Assembly (NCBI RefSeq): GCF_947496875.1
Contig: NZ_CANMEH010000001.1
Location: 62,001 to 126,000, forward strand
Direction of reading: 5' to 3'
DNA: 64,000 nucleotides
DNA from: an uncultured Paracoccus sp.
GTDB taxonomy: Bacteria > Pseudomonadota > Alphaproteobacteria > Rhodobacterales > Rhodobacteraceae
Part shown: positions 1 through 8,079 of the stretch, piece after piece
How positions within the stretch are numbered: the first letter of the stretch is position 1
Layout: every line of letters starts with the position of its first letter
Notes under the pieces: generated by a model
Seen by the model: the letters and a program-made list of their open reading frames with translations, nothing else
What the model was told of the DNA's origin: nothing
The model's database searches: none
Program-made: the position numbers and the translations under genes

Positions 1-19
1 TCACGGCATCAAGTGTTCC

Positions 20-61
20 ATCAATAGAGTTATAAATACTCTTGTATAAGACTTCATGAAG
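20..61 (+). promoter_or_regulatory. Promoter/operator region of the sulfolactate operon
   Basis: This AT-rich stretch precedes suyA in an otherwise GC-rich window. It holds TATAAA-like boxes and two tandem CTT-N4-AAG elements: CTTGTATAAG at 41-50 (imperfect palindrome) and CTTCATGAAG at 52-61 (perfect palindrome), offset by 11 bp or about one helical turn. The spacing suggests two regulator dimers on one DNA face. No regulator gene is visible in the window, so which family binds is unknown. The -10/-35 assignment is not certain. Confidence 0.45.
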
Positions 62-111
62 CGCTATGCCTTGTCGCGAAGATTCACAACTGCCAGCGAA
101 AGGAGGAACCC

Positions 112-399
112 TTGAGCATTCCGCAACTTCTGGTCCACGATCCCGAGGACAATGTCGGCGTCGTCGTCGTGGAAAATCTCGGCGCCGGAACCGACATGCT
201 ATGTGTCGTCACCTCCGACAATTCGGATTTCCGGCTGACCGCAAAGGCCGACATTCCGATCGGCCACAAGGTGGCGCTGAAGCCGCTGAAGGCCGGCGAC
301 ACGGTCATCAAGTATGGCGAGGACATCGGCAAGATGGTGGGCGACGCCGAGGTCGGCGGCCATGTCCACACCCACAACTGCAAAACCAAAAGGTGGTAA
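112..399 (+). CDS. suyA: (R)-sulfolactate sulfo-lyase, small subunit (SAF domain)
   Basis: This is the small (alpha) subunit of the sulfo-lyase that splits 3-sulfolactate into pyruvate and sulfite in the cytoplasm. The 95-residue protein is a single SAF-type domain like the N-terminal part of altronate dehydratase, with a GHKVALKPLKAGD core near residues 51-63 and a C-terminal VGGHVHTHNC motif. It starts with TTG; a strong AAAGGAGG Shine-Dalgarno lies six to seven bases upstream and no ATG fits. suyB follows after 3 bp. The size matches the roughly 8 kDa subunit known from Paracoccus pantotrophus. Sequence alone cannot separate SuyA from other UxaA-family small subunits; the neighbouring sulfolactate dehydrogenases and exporter decide the call. 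Confidence 0.82.
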   Translation: MSIPQLLVHDPEDNVGVVVVENLGAGTDMLCVVTSDNSDFRLTAKADIPIGHKVALKPLKAGDTVIKYGEDIGKMVGDAEVGGHVHTHNCKTKRW

Positions 400-402
400 G
401 AC

Positions 403-1584
403 ATGGCTCTTGATTTCAGCAATGTGACGGTGAAGGCGTGGCGCCGCGAGAACGGCCGCGTGGGCGTGCGCAACCACATCCTGATCCTGCCCGTCGACGA
501 CATCTCCAACGCCGCCTGCGAGGCGGTGGCGAACAACGTCAAGGGAACGCTGGCCCTGCCGCACGCCTATGGCCGACTGCAGTTCGGCGAAGACCTGGAC
601 CTGCATTTCCGGACCATCATCGGCACTGGCGCGAACCCCAACGTTGCCGCCGTCGTCGTGATCGGGATCGAGCCGGAATGGACCAAGGTCATCGTCGATG
701 GCATTGCCAAGACCGGCAAGCCCGTCACCGGATTTTCCATCGAGCAGAAGGGGGATTTCGAGACCATCCGCCAAGCAAGCTGGAAGGCCAAGGAATACGT
801 CCATTGGGCCACCGAGCTGCAGAAGGAGGACTGCCCCATCTCTGACCTGTGGGTCTCGACGAAATGTGGCGAGAGCGACACGACCACAGGCCTGTCCTCG
901 TGCCCGACGGTCGGCAACATGTATGACAAGCTGCTGCCGCACGGTCTCTATGGCTGTTTCGGTGAAACCTCCGAGATCACGGGCGCCGAGCATATCTGCG
1001 AAAAGCGGGCGGCTAACCCCGAAGCTGCGGCCAAGTTCAAGAAGATCTGGCAGGCTTACCAGGACGACGTGATCGAGGCGTACAAGACGTCGGACCTGTC
1101 GGACAGCCAGCCGACGAAAGGCAACATCCTTGGCGGGCTGACCACCATCGAGGAAAAGGCGTTGGGCAACCTTGAGAAGATCGGCAAGACCTCGTCCTAC
1201 ATCGACGCGATCGGGCCGGCCGAAACGCCGGAAAAAGGTCCCGGCCTCTACTTCATGGACAGCTCGTCCGCTGCTGCCGAATGCGTCACGCTGATGGCCG
1301 CGGGGGGCTATGTCATCCACACCTTCCCGACGGGGCAGGGCAACGTGGTCGGAAACCCGATCGTTCCCGTGATCAAGATCTCGGGCAATCCGCGTACGCT
1401 GCGCACCATGTCGGAACATATCGATGTGGATGTCACGGGGGTCCTGACGCGCGAGAAGACCATCGACGAGGCCGGCGATGCGCTGATCGAGATGATCATT
1501 CGCACCGCGAACGGTCGCGCAACCGCGGCCGAGGCCCTGGGCCACCGTGAGTTCTCGATGACCAAACTCTATCGCAGCGCCTGA
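403..1584 (+). CDS. suyB: (R)-sulfolactate sulfo-lyase, large subunit (UxaA family)
   Basis: This is the catalytic large (beta) subunit, 393 residues or about 42 kDa, which is the size known for SuyB. UxaA-family marks are [13 protein letters not shown] at 18-30, KCGESD at 154-159, [13 protein letters not shown] at 244-256 and FPTGQGN at 308-314; the conserved Cys and His residues fit an iron-dependent lyase. It lies 3 bp behind suyA, so the two are co-translated. The family also includes altronate and galactarate dehydratases. The split subunits plus the downstream pair of sulfolactate dehydrogenases and the COG2855 exporter favour sulfolactate as substrate. The product sulfite must be oxidised or exported; no sulfite dehydrogenase is in the window. 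Confidence 0.84.
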   Translation: MALDFSNVTVKAWRRENGRVGVRNHILILPVDDISNAACEAVANNVKGTLALPHAYGRLQFGEDLDLHFRTIIGTGANPNVAAVVVIGIEPEWTKVIVDGIAKTGKPVTGFSIEQKGDFETIRQASWKAKEYVHWATELQKEDCPISDLWVSTKCGESDTTTGLSSCPTVGNMYDKLLPHGLYGCFGETSEITGAEHICEKRAANPEAAAKFKKIWQAYQDDVIEAYKTSDLSDSQPTKGNILGGLTTIEEKALGNLEKIGKTSSYIDAIGPAETPEKGPGLYFMDSSSAAAECVTLMAAGGYVIHTFPTGQGNVVGNPIVPVIKISGNPRTLRTMSEHIDVDVTGVLTREKTIDEAGDALIEMIIRTANGRATAAEALGHREFSMTKLYRSA

Positions 1585-1593
1585 AGCAGCCAT

Positions 1594-1626
1594 GCCCACC
1601 CCGTTCCGGAGGAGGACGGGGTGGGC
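1594..1626 (+). promoter_or_regulatory. Strong intercistronic stem-loop between suyB and the TTT genes
   Basis: GCCCACCCCGT (1594-1604) pairs perfectly with ACGGGGTGGGC (1616-1626), giving an 11-bp stem and an 11-nt loop that contains GGAGGAGG. No T-run follows, so it is more likely an mRNA-stabilising or processing element, or a partial terminator, than a full terminator. Confidence 0.6.
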
Positions 1627-1681
1627 AACGACGCCGCGGCCGGCTGCAGCCGGTCGGAAAACATACCCTGGGAGGTACTAA

Positions 1682-2644
1682 ATGATGCTTGGATCAACGA
1701 AAATCCGCCAGATTCTCCGTGCAGCCACGGCAGCGCTGACGATGTCCGCTTCTGCCGCGCTTGCGTATCCGGATGGACCGGTCAACTACATCATCCCGTT
1801 CAATGCGGGAGGGGAAAGCGACATCACGGCCCGGTATCAGCAGCCATATTTCAAGGAGCTGACCGGACAGGACATGATCGTCCAGTACCTGCCGGGTGCA
1901 GGCGGTGCGCAGGCCTGGTCGGGACTGAACGGCTACCCTGGCGATGGCATGACCATCATGGGAACGAACCTGCCTCATATCATCCTTCAGCCAATGCTGC
2001 AGGATCCCGGGTACAAGACCGAAGACATCACCAATGTCTACATGTTCCACTTCACCCCCGACGCCCTGCTGGTACGCAGCGAAAGCCCGTTCCAGACGGT
2101 GCAGGACGTGATCGACGCGGCGACACAAGATCCGGGCTCGGTCACCGCGGGGGGAACCGGCACGAATTCGGCCAACCACGTCGCCAACCAGGTCTTCATG
2201 AACGAGACGGGCGCGACGACGACCTACATCCCCTACAGCGGCACGGCGGCGACGGAATCCGGCCTGCTCGGCGGCGAGGTGGATGTGCTTTGGGGCTACA
2301 CGACCGTCGCTGCGCGCCAGGCCGACACGGTCCGGATGCTGGCGGTCGCGACCGAAGAAAGACATCCGCTGTTCCCCGACGTGCCGACGTTCAAGGAACT
2401 CGGGATCGAGATGGTGGGCGGCGCCTATCGCGGGATCGCCGTGCCGTCGTCGACGCCCGAGGATGTCCGTCAGCAGCTGTCGGACGTGATTGGCAAGATC
2501 AATGCCGACCCGGAGTTCCGCAAGCGCATGGAGGCCGACGGTTACGCGCTGATCGACGTGCCCTACGACCAGATGGACGATTTCATGGCCGAGCGTGGGG
2601 CAGCCTATGAAAAGGTGGCCGAGCAGTTGAAGACCCAGAACTGA
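1682..2644 (+). CDS. TTT-family periplasmic solute-binding protein (TctC type), likely sulfolactate-binding
   Basis: This 320-residue protein is the extracytoplasmic receptor of a tripartite tricarboxylate transporter. It has a Sec signal peptide of about 28 residues ending in SAALA, then the TctC/Bug fold beginning YPDGPVNYIIPFNAGGESD, a variant of the usual P-x-GG-x-D motif. A GGGAGGT site sits just before the ATG-ATG start. It lies inside the suy operon, directly before the membrane component, so sulfolactate is the inferred ligand; Bug-type proteins vary widely in substrate, and sequence does not prove this. Hairpins on both sides of the gene may raise its mRNA level relative to the membrane subunit. 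Confidence 0.8.
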   Translation: MMLGSTKIRQILRAATAALTMSASAALAYPDGPVNYIIPFNAGGESDITARYQQPYFKELTGQDMIVQYLPGAGGAQAWSGLNGYPGDGMTIMGTNLPHIILQPMLQDPGYKTEDITNVYMFHFTPDALLVRSESPFQTVQDVIDAATQDPGSVTAGGTGTNSANHVANQVFMNETGATTTYIPYSGTAATESGLLGGEVDVLWGYTTVAARQADTVRMLAVATEERHPLFPDVPTFKELGIEMVGGAYRGIAVPSSTPEDVRQQLSDVIGKINADPEFRKRMEADGYALIDVPYDQMDDFMAERGAAYEKVAEQLKTQN

Positions 2645-2658
2645 CCCGAATAGGCCGC

Positions 2659-2680
2659 GCGGCGGGCATCAGCCCGCTGC
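2659..2680 (+). promoter_or_regulatory. Intercistronic stem-loop after the binding-protein gene
   Basis: GCGGCGGGC (2659-2667) pairs with GCCCGCTGC (2672-2680) around an ATCA loop, nine pairs with one G-U. It lies 15 bp after the TctC stop. Such hairpins after binding-protein genes commonly protect the upstream mRNA from 3' decay. Confidence 0.5.
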
Positions 2681-2719
2681 GTTCGACCGCGACATTTCTC
2701 GTGCATTCGGGGGACTTTG

Positions 2720-4711
2720 ATGGCTGATCCGCTCAGCATCCTGCTTACGGCATTGAGCCCGACCAATATCGGGCTCGCGCTCGCCGGCGTGGTGGCCGGT
2801 ACGGTGATCGGTGCGTTGCCGGGCCTTTCCGCGACGATGGCGATTGCCGTACTGGTGCCGTTCACCTTCGTGATGGATCCGGCCTCTGGCCTGATCATGC
2901 TGGGCGCGATCTATACCGGGGCGATCTACGGCGGCGCGTTTGCCGCGATACTCGTCAACACGCCCGGCACGCCGTCATCGATTGCAACGACCTTCGACGG
3001 CTATCCGATGGCGCGACGAGGTGACGGCGATCTGGCGGTCACGCTGGCCACCATCGCCAGCGTGGTGGGCGGGCTGATCGGTGTCTTTCTGCTGATGACC
3101 CTGTCCCCACGATTGGCAAAGCTCGCGCTTGCCTTTCAGTCGACCGAGTATTTCTGGCTGGCGATCCTTGGGCTGACGCTCATTGCCACGCTGTCGCAGG
3201 GGAACGTCCTGAAAGGGATGATCGGCGGCATGTTCGGACTGTTCCTGTCGATGATCGGCGTGGCCGTGATCGGCGGCGACGTCCGCTTCACTGCGGGACT
3301 GCCGTCGATGCTGGGCGGCATCGACATCGTCGCGGCGCTGATTGGCCTGTACTGCATCCCTGTCCTCATTGGCATGGTCGCGGGCCCGGGACAGCATCTC
3401 GAGCCCGCACCGTCCCGCGGTTTCCGATTCTTTGAAGCGCTGGGAATTGCCCTGCGCGACTGGCTGAACCTGCTGCGGTCGTCGCTCATCGGCACGCTTG
3501 TCGGCATCTTGCCAGGGGCAGGTGGATCGATCGCATCGCTGATCGCCTATGCAGAGGCGCGCCGCGCGTCACCTAGGTCCGACGAGTTCGGCAAGGGCGA
3601 ACCCGGCGGTATCCTGGCCACCGAAAGCGCCAACAACGCGACGGTCGGAGGCGGGTTCATTCCGACGCTCGTGCTCGGGATCCCCGGCACGCCGCCAGAC
3701 GCCGTGATCATGGGGGCCCTGATGGTGCAGGGCATCCGGACAGGTCCTGCCCTTTTCCAGTCCGGCGACGGCGTCGTCTACATTTTCATGGTCGGCCTTC
3801 TGATCGCCACGCTCCTGATGCTGCCGACGGGACTCATCGTCGGGCGCTATGCCTTCCGGTTCATAGCGAACGTGCCAAAGGCGATGCTGGTGCCGCTGAT
3901 CGCCTACATGACGATCGTCGGCAGCTTCGCCATCCATTCCAATCCGCATGACGTGCTGGTCATGGTTCTGATGGGCATTGTCGGATGGGTGGCCGCCCGC
4001 GCCGGCTATGGCGCCTCGCCGATCGTTCTGGGACTCGTGCTCGGCCAGATCGCCGAACAGGGGTTCATGCGCGCATGGATGATCGGTGGCGCGCGGGGTG
4101 ATTTCATGGGCCAGTTGCTGCTGAACCGGCCGATCAGCTGGGGGATCGTTGGACTGATCGTCCTGACGTTGTCCCTGCCGCTGCTGCGGTTGCGAACCGC
4201 ACGTCGCCTTGCTGCTCAGTCATACACCGGAACAGAAACTCGCACCGCACCACCTGACCGCGAGGTGGATACCGCCGGATTGATCGGAGCGGTTGTTTTT
4301 CTCGGGCTGGGGCTGTGGATCGTCCTTCAGGCCCAGGGCCTGAGCACGCTTGCAGCGGCATTCCCGTTTGCGGTGGGTGGCGCGATGATCCTGCTGTCGG
4401 GTCTCCAGATCGTCCGCTCGCTAAGTGGTGGCGCAACAGAGTCGATGGAGGGCGGAAGCGACGACGGGACCGGACGCGGACTCGTGCTGGCGCTGACGAT
4501 GCTCGGCTGGGCGGTGATCTTCCCGCATCTGGGCATGTTCACGACCTCACTGGCGGCTTGCGTGATCCTCATGCTGACGGGCCAGTTCGGACCCCTCTCG
4601 CGTCGCCATCTCGTGATCTATCTCTTCAGCGTCGTGGTGCTGGTAAGCGCCTTCTATCTGCTGATGGTGCAGGTTCTGAACATTCCCCTGCCTGTCGGCA
4701 TGTTGCCCTGA
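2720..4711 (+). CDS. TTT transporter membrane protein, fused TctA-TctB
   Basis: This is the membrane part of the TTT importer in the inner membrane. The first ~495 residues are a TctA domain with about 12 hydrophobic helices and the signatures GALPGLSATMAIA (near 32-44), LVNTPGTPSS, GILPGAGGS and LGIPGTPPDAVIMG. A hydrophilic linker (about 500-520) joins it to a ~145-residue TctB-like domain with four more helices. In most TTT systems TctA and TctB are separate proteins; here one reading frame codes both and no other tctB is nearby. A TTG three bases upstream is also possible, but ATG at 2720 has good spacing from GGGGGAC. Substrate, inferred from context, is sulfolactate. Confidence 0.85.
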   Translation: MADPLSILLTALSPTNIGLALAGVVAGTVIGALPGLSATMAIAVLVPFTFVMDPASGLIMLGAIYTGAIYGGAFAAILVNTPGTPSSIATTFDGYPMARRGDGDLAVTLATIASVVGGLIGVFLLMTLSPRLAKLALAFQSTEYFWLAILGLTLIATLSQGNVLKGMIGGMFGLFLSMIGVAVIGGDVRFTAGLPSMLGGIDIVAALIGLYCIPVLIGMVAGPGQHLEPAPSRGFRFFEALGIALRDWLNLLRSSLIGTLVGILPGAGGSIASLIAYAEARRASPRSDEFGKGEPGGILATESANNATVGGGFIPTLVLGIPGTPPDAVIMGALMVQGIRTGPALFQSGDGVVYIFMVGLLIATLLMLPTGLIVGRYAFRFIANVPKAMLVPLIAYMTIVGSFAIHSNPHDVLVMVLMGIVGWVAARAGYGASPIVLGLVLGQIAEQGFMRAWMIGGARGDFMGQLLLNRPISWGIVGLIVLTLSLPLLRLRTARRLAAQSYTGTETRTAPPDREVDTAGLIGAVVFLGLGLWIVLQAQGLSTLAAAFPFAVGGAMILLSGLQIVRSLSGGATESMEGGSDDGTGRGLVLALTMLGWAVIFPHLGMFTTSLAACVILMLTGQFGPLSRRHLVIYLFSVVVLVSAFYLLMVQVLNIPLPVGMLP

Positions 4712-4733
4712 TCGTCTTGTCAAAAGGAATCCC

Positions 4734-5666
4734 ATGGCACGTGTCGTGATCACCGAATTCATGGATGAAGCTGCCGTGGCGCGGCTTTCAGCGGCAGCCT
4801 CGACCCTCTACGAGCCGGATCTCGTTGATCGCCGTGAAGACCTGTTCGCGGCCGTCGCCGGCGCCGAGGTGCTTGTGGTTCGCAATCGCACGCAGGTCGA
4901 CCGGTCGCTACTGGATGCGGGGACGGATCTGCGCGTCGTCGGGCGCCTGGGCGTGGGTCTGGACAATATCGATCTGGAAACATGCAAGGACCGCGGCGTG
5001 CAGGTCTGGCCGGCCACAGGCGCGAACGACCTGGCGGTCGCCGAATATGTCATCACGACGTCGATGATGCTTCTGCGTGGGGCCTATCTCAGCTCCCAGG
5101 ACGTCGGCGCGGGCCGATGGCCGCGCCAGAGCCTGATCGGTCGCGAAGTGTCGGGCCGTGTGATGGGGCTCCTTGGGCTCGGGGCGATCGCGCGCAAGGT
5201 GGCTGTGCGGGCGGAGGCACTTGGCATGCGGGTGATCGCCCACGACCCCCATCTCGATCCCGGCGACCCGGCTTGGGAAACAGCGAGCAGCGTCTCGTTC
5301 AACGACCTGCTGGCGCAGTCCGACGCGCTCAGCCTGCATGTGCCGCTGACACCGCAGACACGGCACATCATCGACGGCTCGGCGCTGGGCCGGATGAAAA
5401 CATCGGCTGTGCTTGTGAACGCCGCCCGCGGCGGTGTGGTCGACGAGGAGGCGCTGGCGAGTGCCTTGGAAGGTCACCGACTGGGCGGGGCGGCGCTGGA
5501 TGTGTTCGAAAGCGAGCCGCTGACCGCCAAGGGAGGCGCGCGCTTCACCGGAATTTCCAACGTCATCCTGACCCCGCATATCGCCGGCGTTACGGAGGAA
5601 TCGAATGTCCGGGTCAGCAGCATGATCGCCGACAAGATCCTGGACTACCTGAACGAGAGGGCCTGA
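4734..5666 (+). CDS. slcC: (S)-sulfolactate dehydrogenase (D-2-hydroxyacid dehydrogenase family)
   Basis: This 310-residue NAD-dependent 2-hydroxyacid dehydrogenase has the nucleotide motif GLGAIA at 148-153 and the family's catalytic set Arg232 (NAARGG), Glu261 (SEP) and His282 (PHIAG). In organisms that use racemic sulfolactate, such as Chromohalobacter salexigens, an enzyme of this family oxidises (S)-sulfolactate to sulfopyruvate, and ComC then reduces it to the (R) form that SuyAB cleaves. Its position 3 bp before comC and downstream of suyAB supports that role. Without the context it would be called only a phosphoglycerate-dehydrogenase-like enzyme. Confidence 0.8.
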   Translation: MARVVITEFMDEAAVARLSAAASTLYEPDLVDRREDLFAAVAGAEVLVVRNRTQVDRSLLDAGTDLRVVGRLGVGLDNIDLETCKDRGVQVWPATGANDLAVAEYVITTSMMLLRGAYLSSQDVGAGRWPRQSLIGREVSGRVMGLLGLGAIARKVAVRAEALGMRVIAHDPHLDPGDPAWETASSVSFNDLLAQSDALSLHVPLTPQTRHIIDGSALGRMKTSAVLVNAARGGVVDEEALASALEGHRLGGAALDVFESEPLTAKGGARFTGISNVILTPHIAGVTEESNVRVSSMIADKILDYLNERA

Positions 5667-5669
5667 CCC

Positions 5670-6752
5670 ATGCCACATCTGACTTTGGCCCAGGCGCACC
5701 AGCTGGTGAGCGAAACGATGATCCGGTGCGGCACCTCGCCCCAGAATGCCGAAGCCGTTGCCCGCGCGCTCGTCGCTGCCGAGGAGGTGGGGCAGGCCGG
5801 CCACGGGCTGCGCCGGGTGCCGTCCTACGCGGCCCAGGCATTCAGCGGAAAAGTAGATGGGCAGGCAACGCCTACCAGCACGCAGGGCCGTCCGGGTGTG
5901 CTGACCGTGGATGCACGCAACGGATTTGCCTATCCGGCCGTGGATCTCGCGGTGGACTGGTTGGCGACCGCTGCCCCGAGGCAGGGTATCGCTGCCGCCG
6001 GGATCATCCGGTCGCATCATTGCGGGGTCGCGGGCGTGACTGTGGAACGACTGGCCGATGTCGGTCTGGTCGCGCTAATGTTTGCAAATACGCCTGCAGC
6101 GATGGCGCCTTGGGGGGGGCGGACGCCGCTCTTCGGCACCAATCCGATCGCGTTCGCCGCGCCGCGACCGAAAGGCCGACCTCCCGTCGTAATCGACGTG
6201 TCACTGTCCAAGGTCGCGCGCGGCAAGATCATGGCGGCGGGACAGCGGGGCCAGTCCATCCCGGAAGGTTGGGCCCTGGACGCCGAGGGGCAGCCCACGA
6301 CCGACCCGCAAGCCGCACTGGAAGGAACCATGATCCCGATGGGGGATGCCAAGGGCACCGCCCTCGCATTGATGGTGGAGCTGTTGGCCGCCGGCTTGGT
6401 AGGGGCCCATTTCGGATATGAGGCCTCGTCGTTCTTCAGTGCCGATGGGCCTGCGCCTGGGGTCGGCCAGCTGCTACTCGCCATTGATCCCGGCGGCTTT
6501 GCCGGCCTGGATGCCAATCGGATCGACGATATGGCCGCAGCCGCCGAGCACCGGGGGGAGCAGCATAGCCACACCAGCGGCCCGTCGAGCCGCATAGATG
6601 ATCTGGCAAACATGGTGGAGCAAGAGCCAGGGGCACGGTTGCCGGGTGCTCGCCGCGCGGAACTGAAGCGCAAAGCGGCCGAGCAGGGAATCCTGGTCGA
6701 CGAAGCGTTGCTTCGCGAGATCGATACCCTCGGCCGGAATGCGTCGGCTTAG
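5670..6752 (+). CDS. comC: (R)-3-sulfolactate dehydrogenase (malate/L-lactate dehydrogenase family)
   Basis: This 360-residue enzyme belongs to the malate/L-lactate dehydrogenase (Ldh_2) family that includes ComC of coenzyme M synthesis. Visible marks are HGLRR at 45-49, the SHHCG segment with candidate catalytic His at 115-117, and FGTNPIAFAAP at 155-165, part of the NAD(H) site. It interconverts sulfopyruvate and (R)-sulfolactate and, with slcC 3 bp upstream, forms a two-dehydrogenase racemisation system. suyZ begins 3 bp after its stop. Other members use malate, ureidoglycolate or delta-1-piperideine-2-carboxylate; the operon decides here. Confidence 0.8.
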   Translation: MPHLTLAQAHQLVSETMIRCGTSPQNAEAVARALVAAEEVGQAGHGLRRVPSYAAQAFSGKVDGQATPTSTQGRPGVLTVDARNGFAYPAVDLAVDWLATAAPRQGIAAAGIIRSHHCGVAGVTVERLADVGLVALMFANTPAAMAPWGGRTPLFGTNPIAFAAPRPKGRPPVVIDVSLSKVARGKIMAAGQRGQSIPEGWALDAEGQPTTDPQAALEGTMIPMGDAKGTALALMVELLAAGLVGAHFGYEASSFFSADGPAPGVGQLLLAIDPGGFAGLDANRIDDMAAAAEHRGEQHSHTSGPSSRIDDLANMVEQEPGARLPGARRAELKRKAAEQGILVDEALLREIDTLGRNASA

Positions 6753-6755
6753 AAG

Positions 6756-7811
6756 ATGAAATTACCAACTGGAACCGCTGCACGTCCCTCGCTCCGCTGG
6801 CCAGGCTCGTTCGATCCGGGCAGGCTGAGGCGCCTGTTTCCGGGAATTGCCGTGTCCGTCCTTGTCGCGATGACCGCGCAGTTCCTGTCGGAACATTACG
6901 GCGCTCCGGCCATGCTGATGGCTCTCCTGCTTGGACTGGCGCTGAATTTCCTGGCCGAGGACGGCACGCGGACGCAGGCGGGCGTCGAGTACTCCGCCAA
7001 GACCATATTGCGTCTGGGCGTCGCGCTGCTGGGCGCCCGGATTTCCGTACAGATGCTGGCGGATCTCGGGGCGGACATGATCGCGCTCGTCGTCGCGGGG
7101 GTCGCCGCGACGATCCTGTTCGCCCTCGTGGCGGCGCGGTTTTTCGGCCGGGGCTGGCGGCTGGCGCTCCTGACGGGCGGGTCGGTCGCCATCTGTGGTG
7201 CATCCGCTGCGATGGCGATCGCGGCGGTGCTGCCCAAGACCGACAAGTCCGAACGGAATCTCGCCTTCACGGTGCTGTCGGTGACCCTGCTCTCGACCGT
7301 CGCAATGATCCTCTACCCGCCACTGTCCTCGTTCTTCGGCTTCACGCCGCTGGAGTCCGGCGTCTTCCTCGGTGGTACGATTCACGACGTCGCACAGGTG
7401 GTCGGTGCGGGCTTTTCCATCAGCCCCGAAGTGGGCGAGACAGCGACCCTGGTCAAACTGATCCGGGTGTCGATGCTGGCTCCGGTGGTGCTGATCTTCT
7501 CGTTGGCGATCCGCAGCAGTGGACTTGCGGACACCGTTGCGGGTGGCAAACGGCCGCCCTTGCTGCCCGGGTTTGTGCTTGGATTCCTGCTCCTGGCGAC
7601 CTTGAATTCATTGGGTCTGATCCCAACCCCGATCGCCCATCTTGCTGAGGCCATGAGTCGGTGGGCATTGCTGATCGCAATCGCCGCGGTTGGCGTGAAG
7701 ACATCACTGGTTCGGATGCTCGACGTCGGAGGCACGGCGATAGCGCTGATCGTCGTGGAAACGATCATGTTGGCGGGTTTCATACTGACGGGCGTCCATC
7801 TGATGAAGTAG
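6756..7811 (+). CDS. suyZ: SuyZ-type inorganic sulfur anion exporter (UPF0324/YeiH family)
   Basis: This 351-residue integral membrane protein has about ten hydrophobic helices and the UPF0324 (COG2855) signatures LRLGVALLGARIS, GGSVAICGASAA and GGTIHDVAQVVGAG. The same family member, SuyZ, is co-transcribed with suyAB in Paracoccus pantotrophus and is the candidate sulfate exporter that keeps anion balance during desulfonation; TauZ plays the same role in taurine users. It is the last gene of the operon. Whether sulfite or sulfate is moved cannot be read from the sequence. Confidence 0.82.
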   Translation: MKLPTGTAARPSLRWPGSFDPGRLRRLFPGIAVSVLVAMTAQFLSEHYGAPAMLMALLLGLALNFLAEDGTRTQAGVEYSAKTILRLGVALLGARISVQMLADLGADMIALVVAGVAATILFALVAARFFGRGWRLALLTGGSVAICGASAAMAIAAVLPKTDKSERNLAFTVLSVTLLSTVAMILYPPLSSFFGFTPLESGVFLGGTIHDVAQVVGAGFSISPEVGETATLVKLIRVSMLAPVVLIFSLAIRSSGLADTVAGGKRPPLLPGFVLGFLLLATLNSLGLIPTPIAHLAEAMSRWALLIAIAAVGVKTSLVRMLDVGGTAIALIVVETIMLAGFILTGVHLMK

Positions 7812-8047
7812 GGCGGCCCGCCATCTCGCAGTTGCTGAACCAGCGCCTCGTTTGGTCCCTCGGCCATGACGAGGGTCCCTGGGTTTGTTTTCCGCCTGCA
7901 AACTATGGATCGCCCGAGCTCGACATGTCCGGCTGTATTGCGGTGGTCAGGGCCGGTGCGTAGCGATCTGGGTCTGGTCGTCCAAGGCCGAGTGCGGACG
8001 TTCAGTGTTATGGCCGGCCGCACTACAGCCGGCTCGCGGATCGGCTG

Positions 8048-8079
8048 TCAGGCACCAACCCGACTTTCAGGGTGCCTGA
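8048..8079 (-). terminator. Inverted repeat at the 3' end of the 8067-8717 gene
   Basis: TCAGGCACC (8048-8056) and GGTGCCTGA (8071-8079) form a perfect 9-bp stem. One arm is inside the last codons of the minus-strand gene. There is no T-run, so terminator function is only possible. The 255 bp between suyZ and this gene (7812-8066) show no other recognisable feature. Confidence 0.35.

Noticed and set aside
112..1584. Reading the first two genes as altronate dehydratase for uronate breakdown
   Set aside because: The neighbours are two sulfolactate dehydrogenases, a TTT importer and a COG2855 exporter, and no uronate isomerase, mannonate dehydratase or sugar kinase is near.
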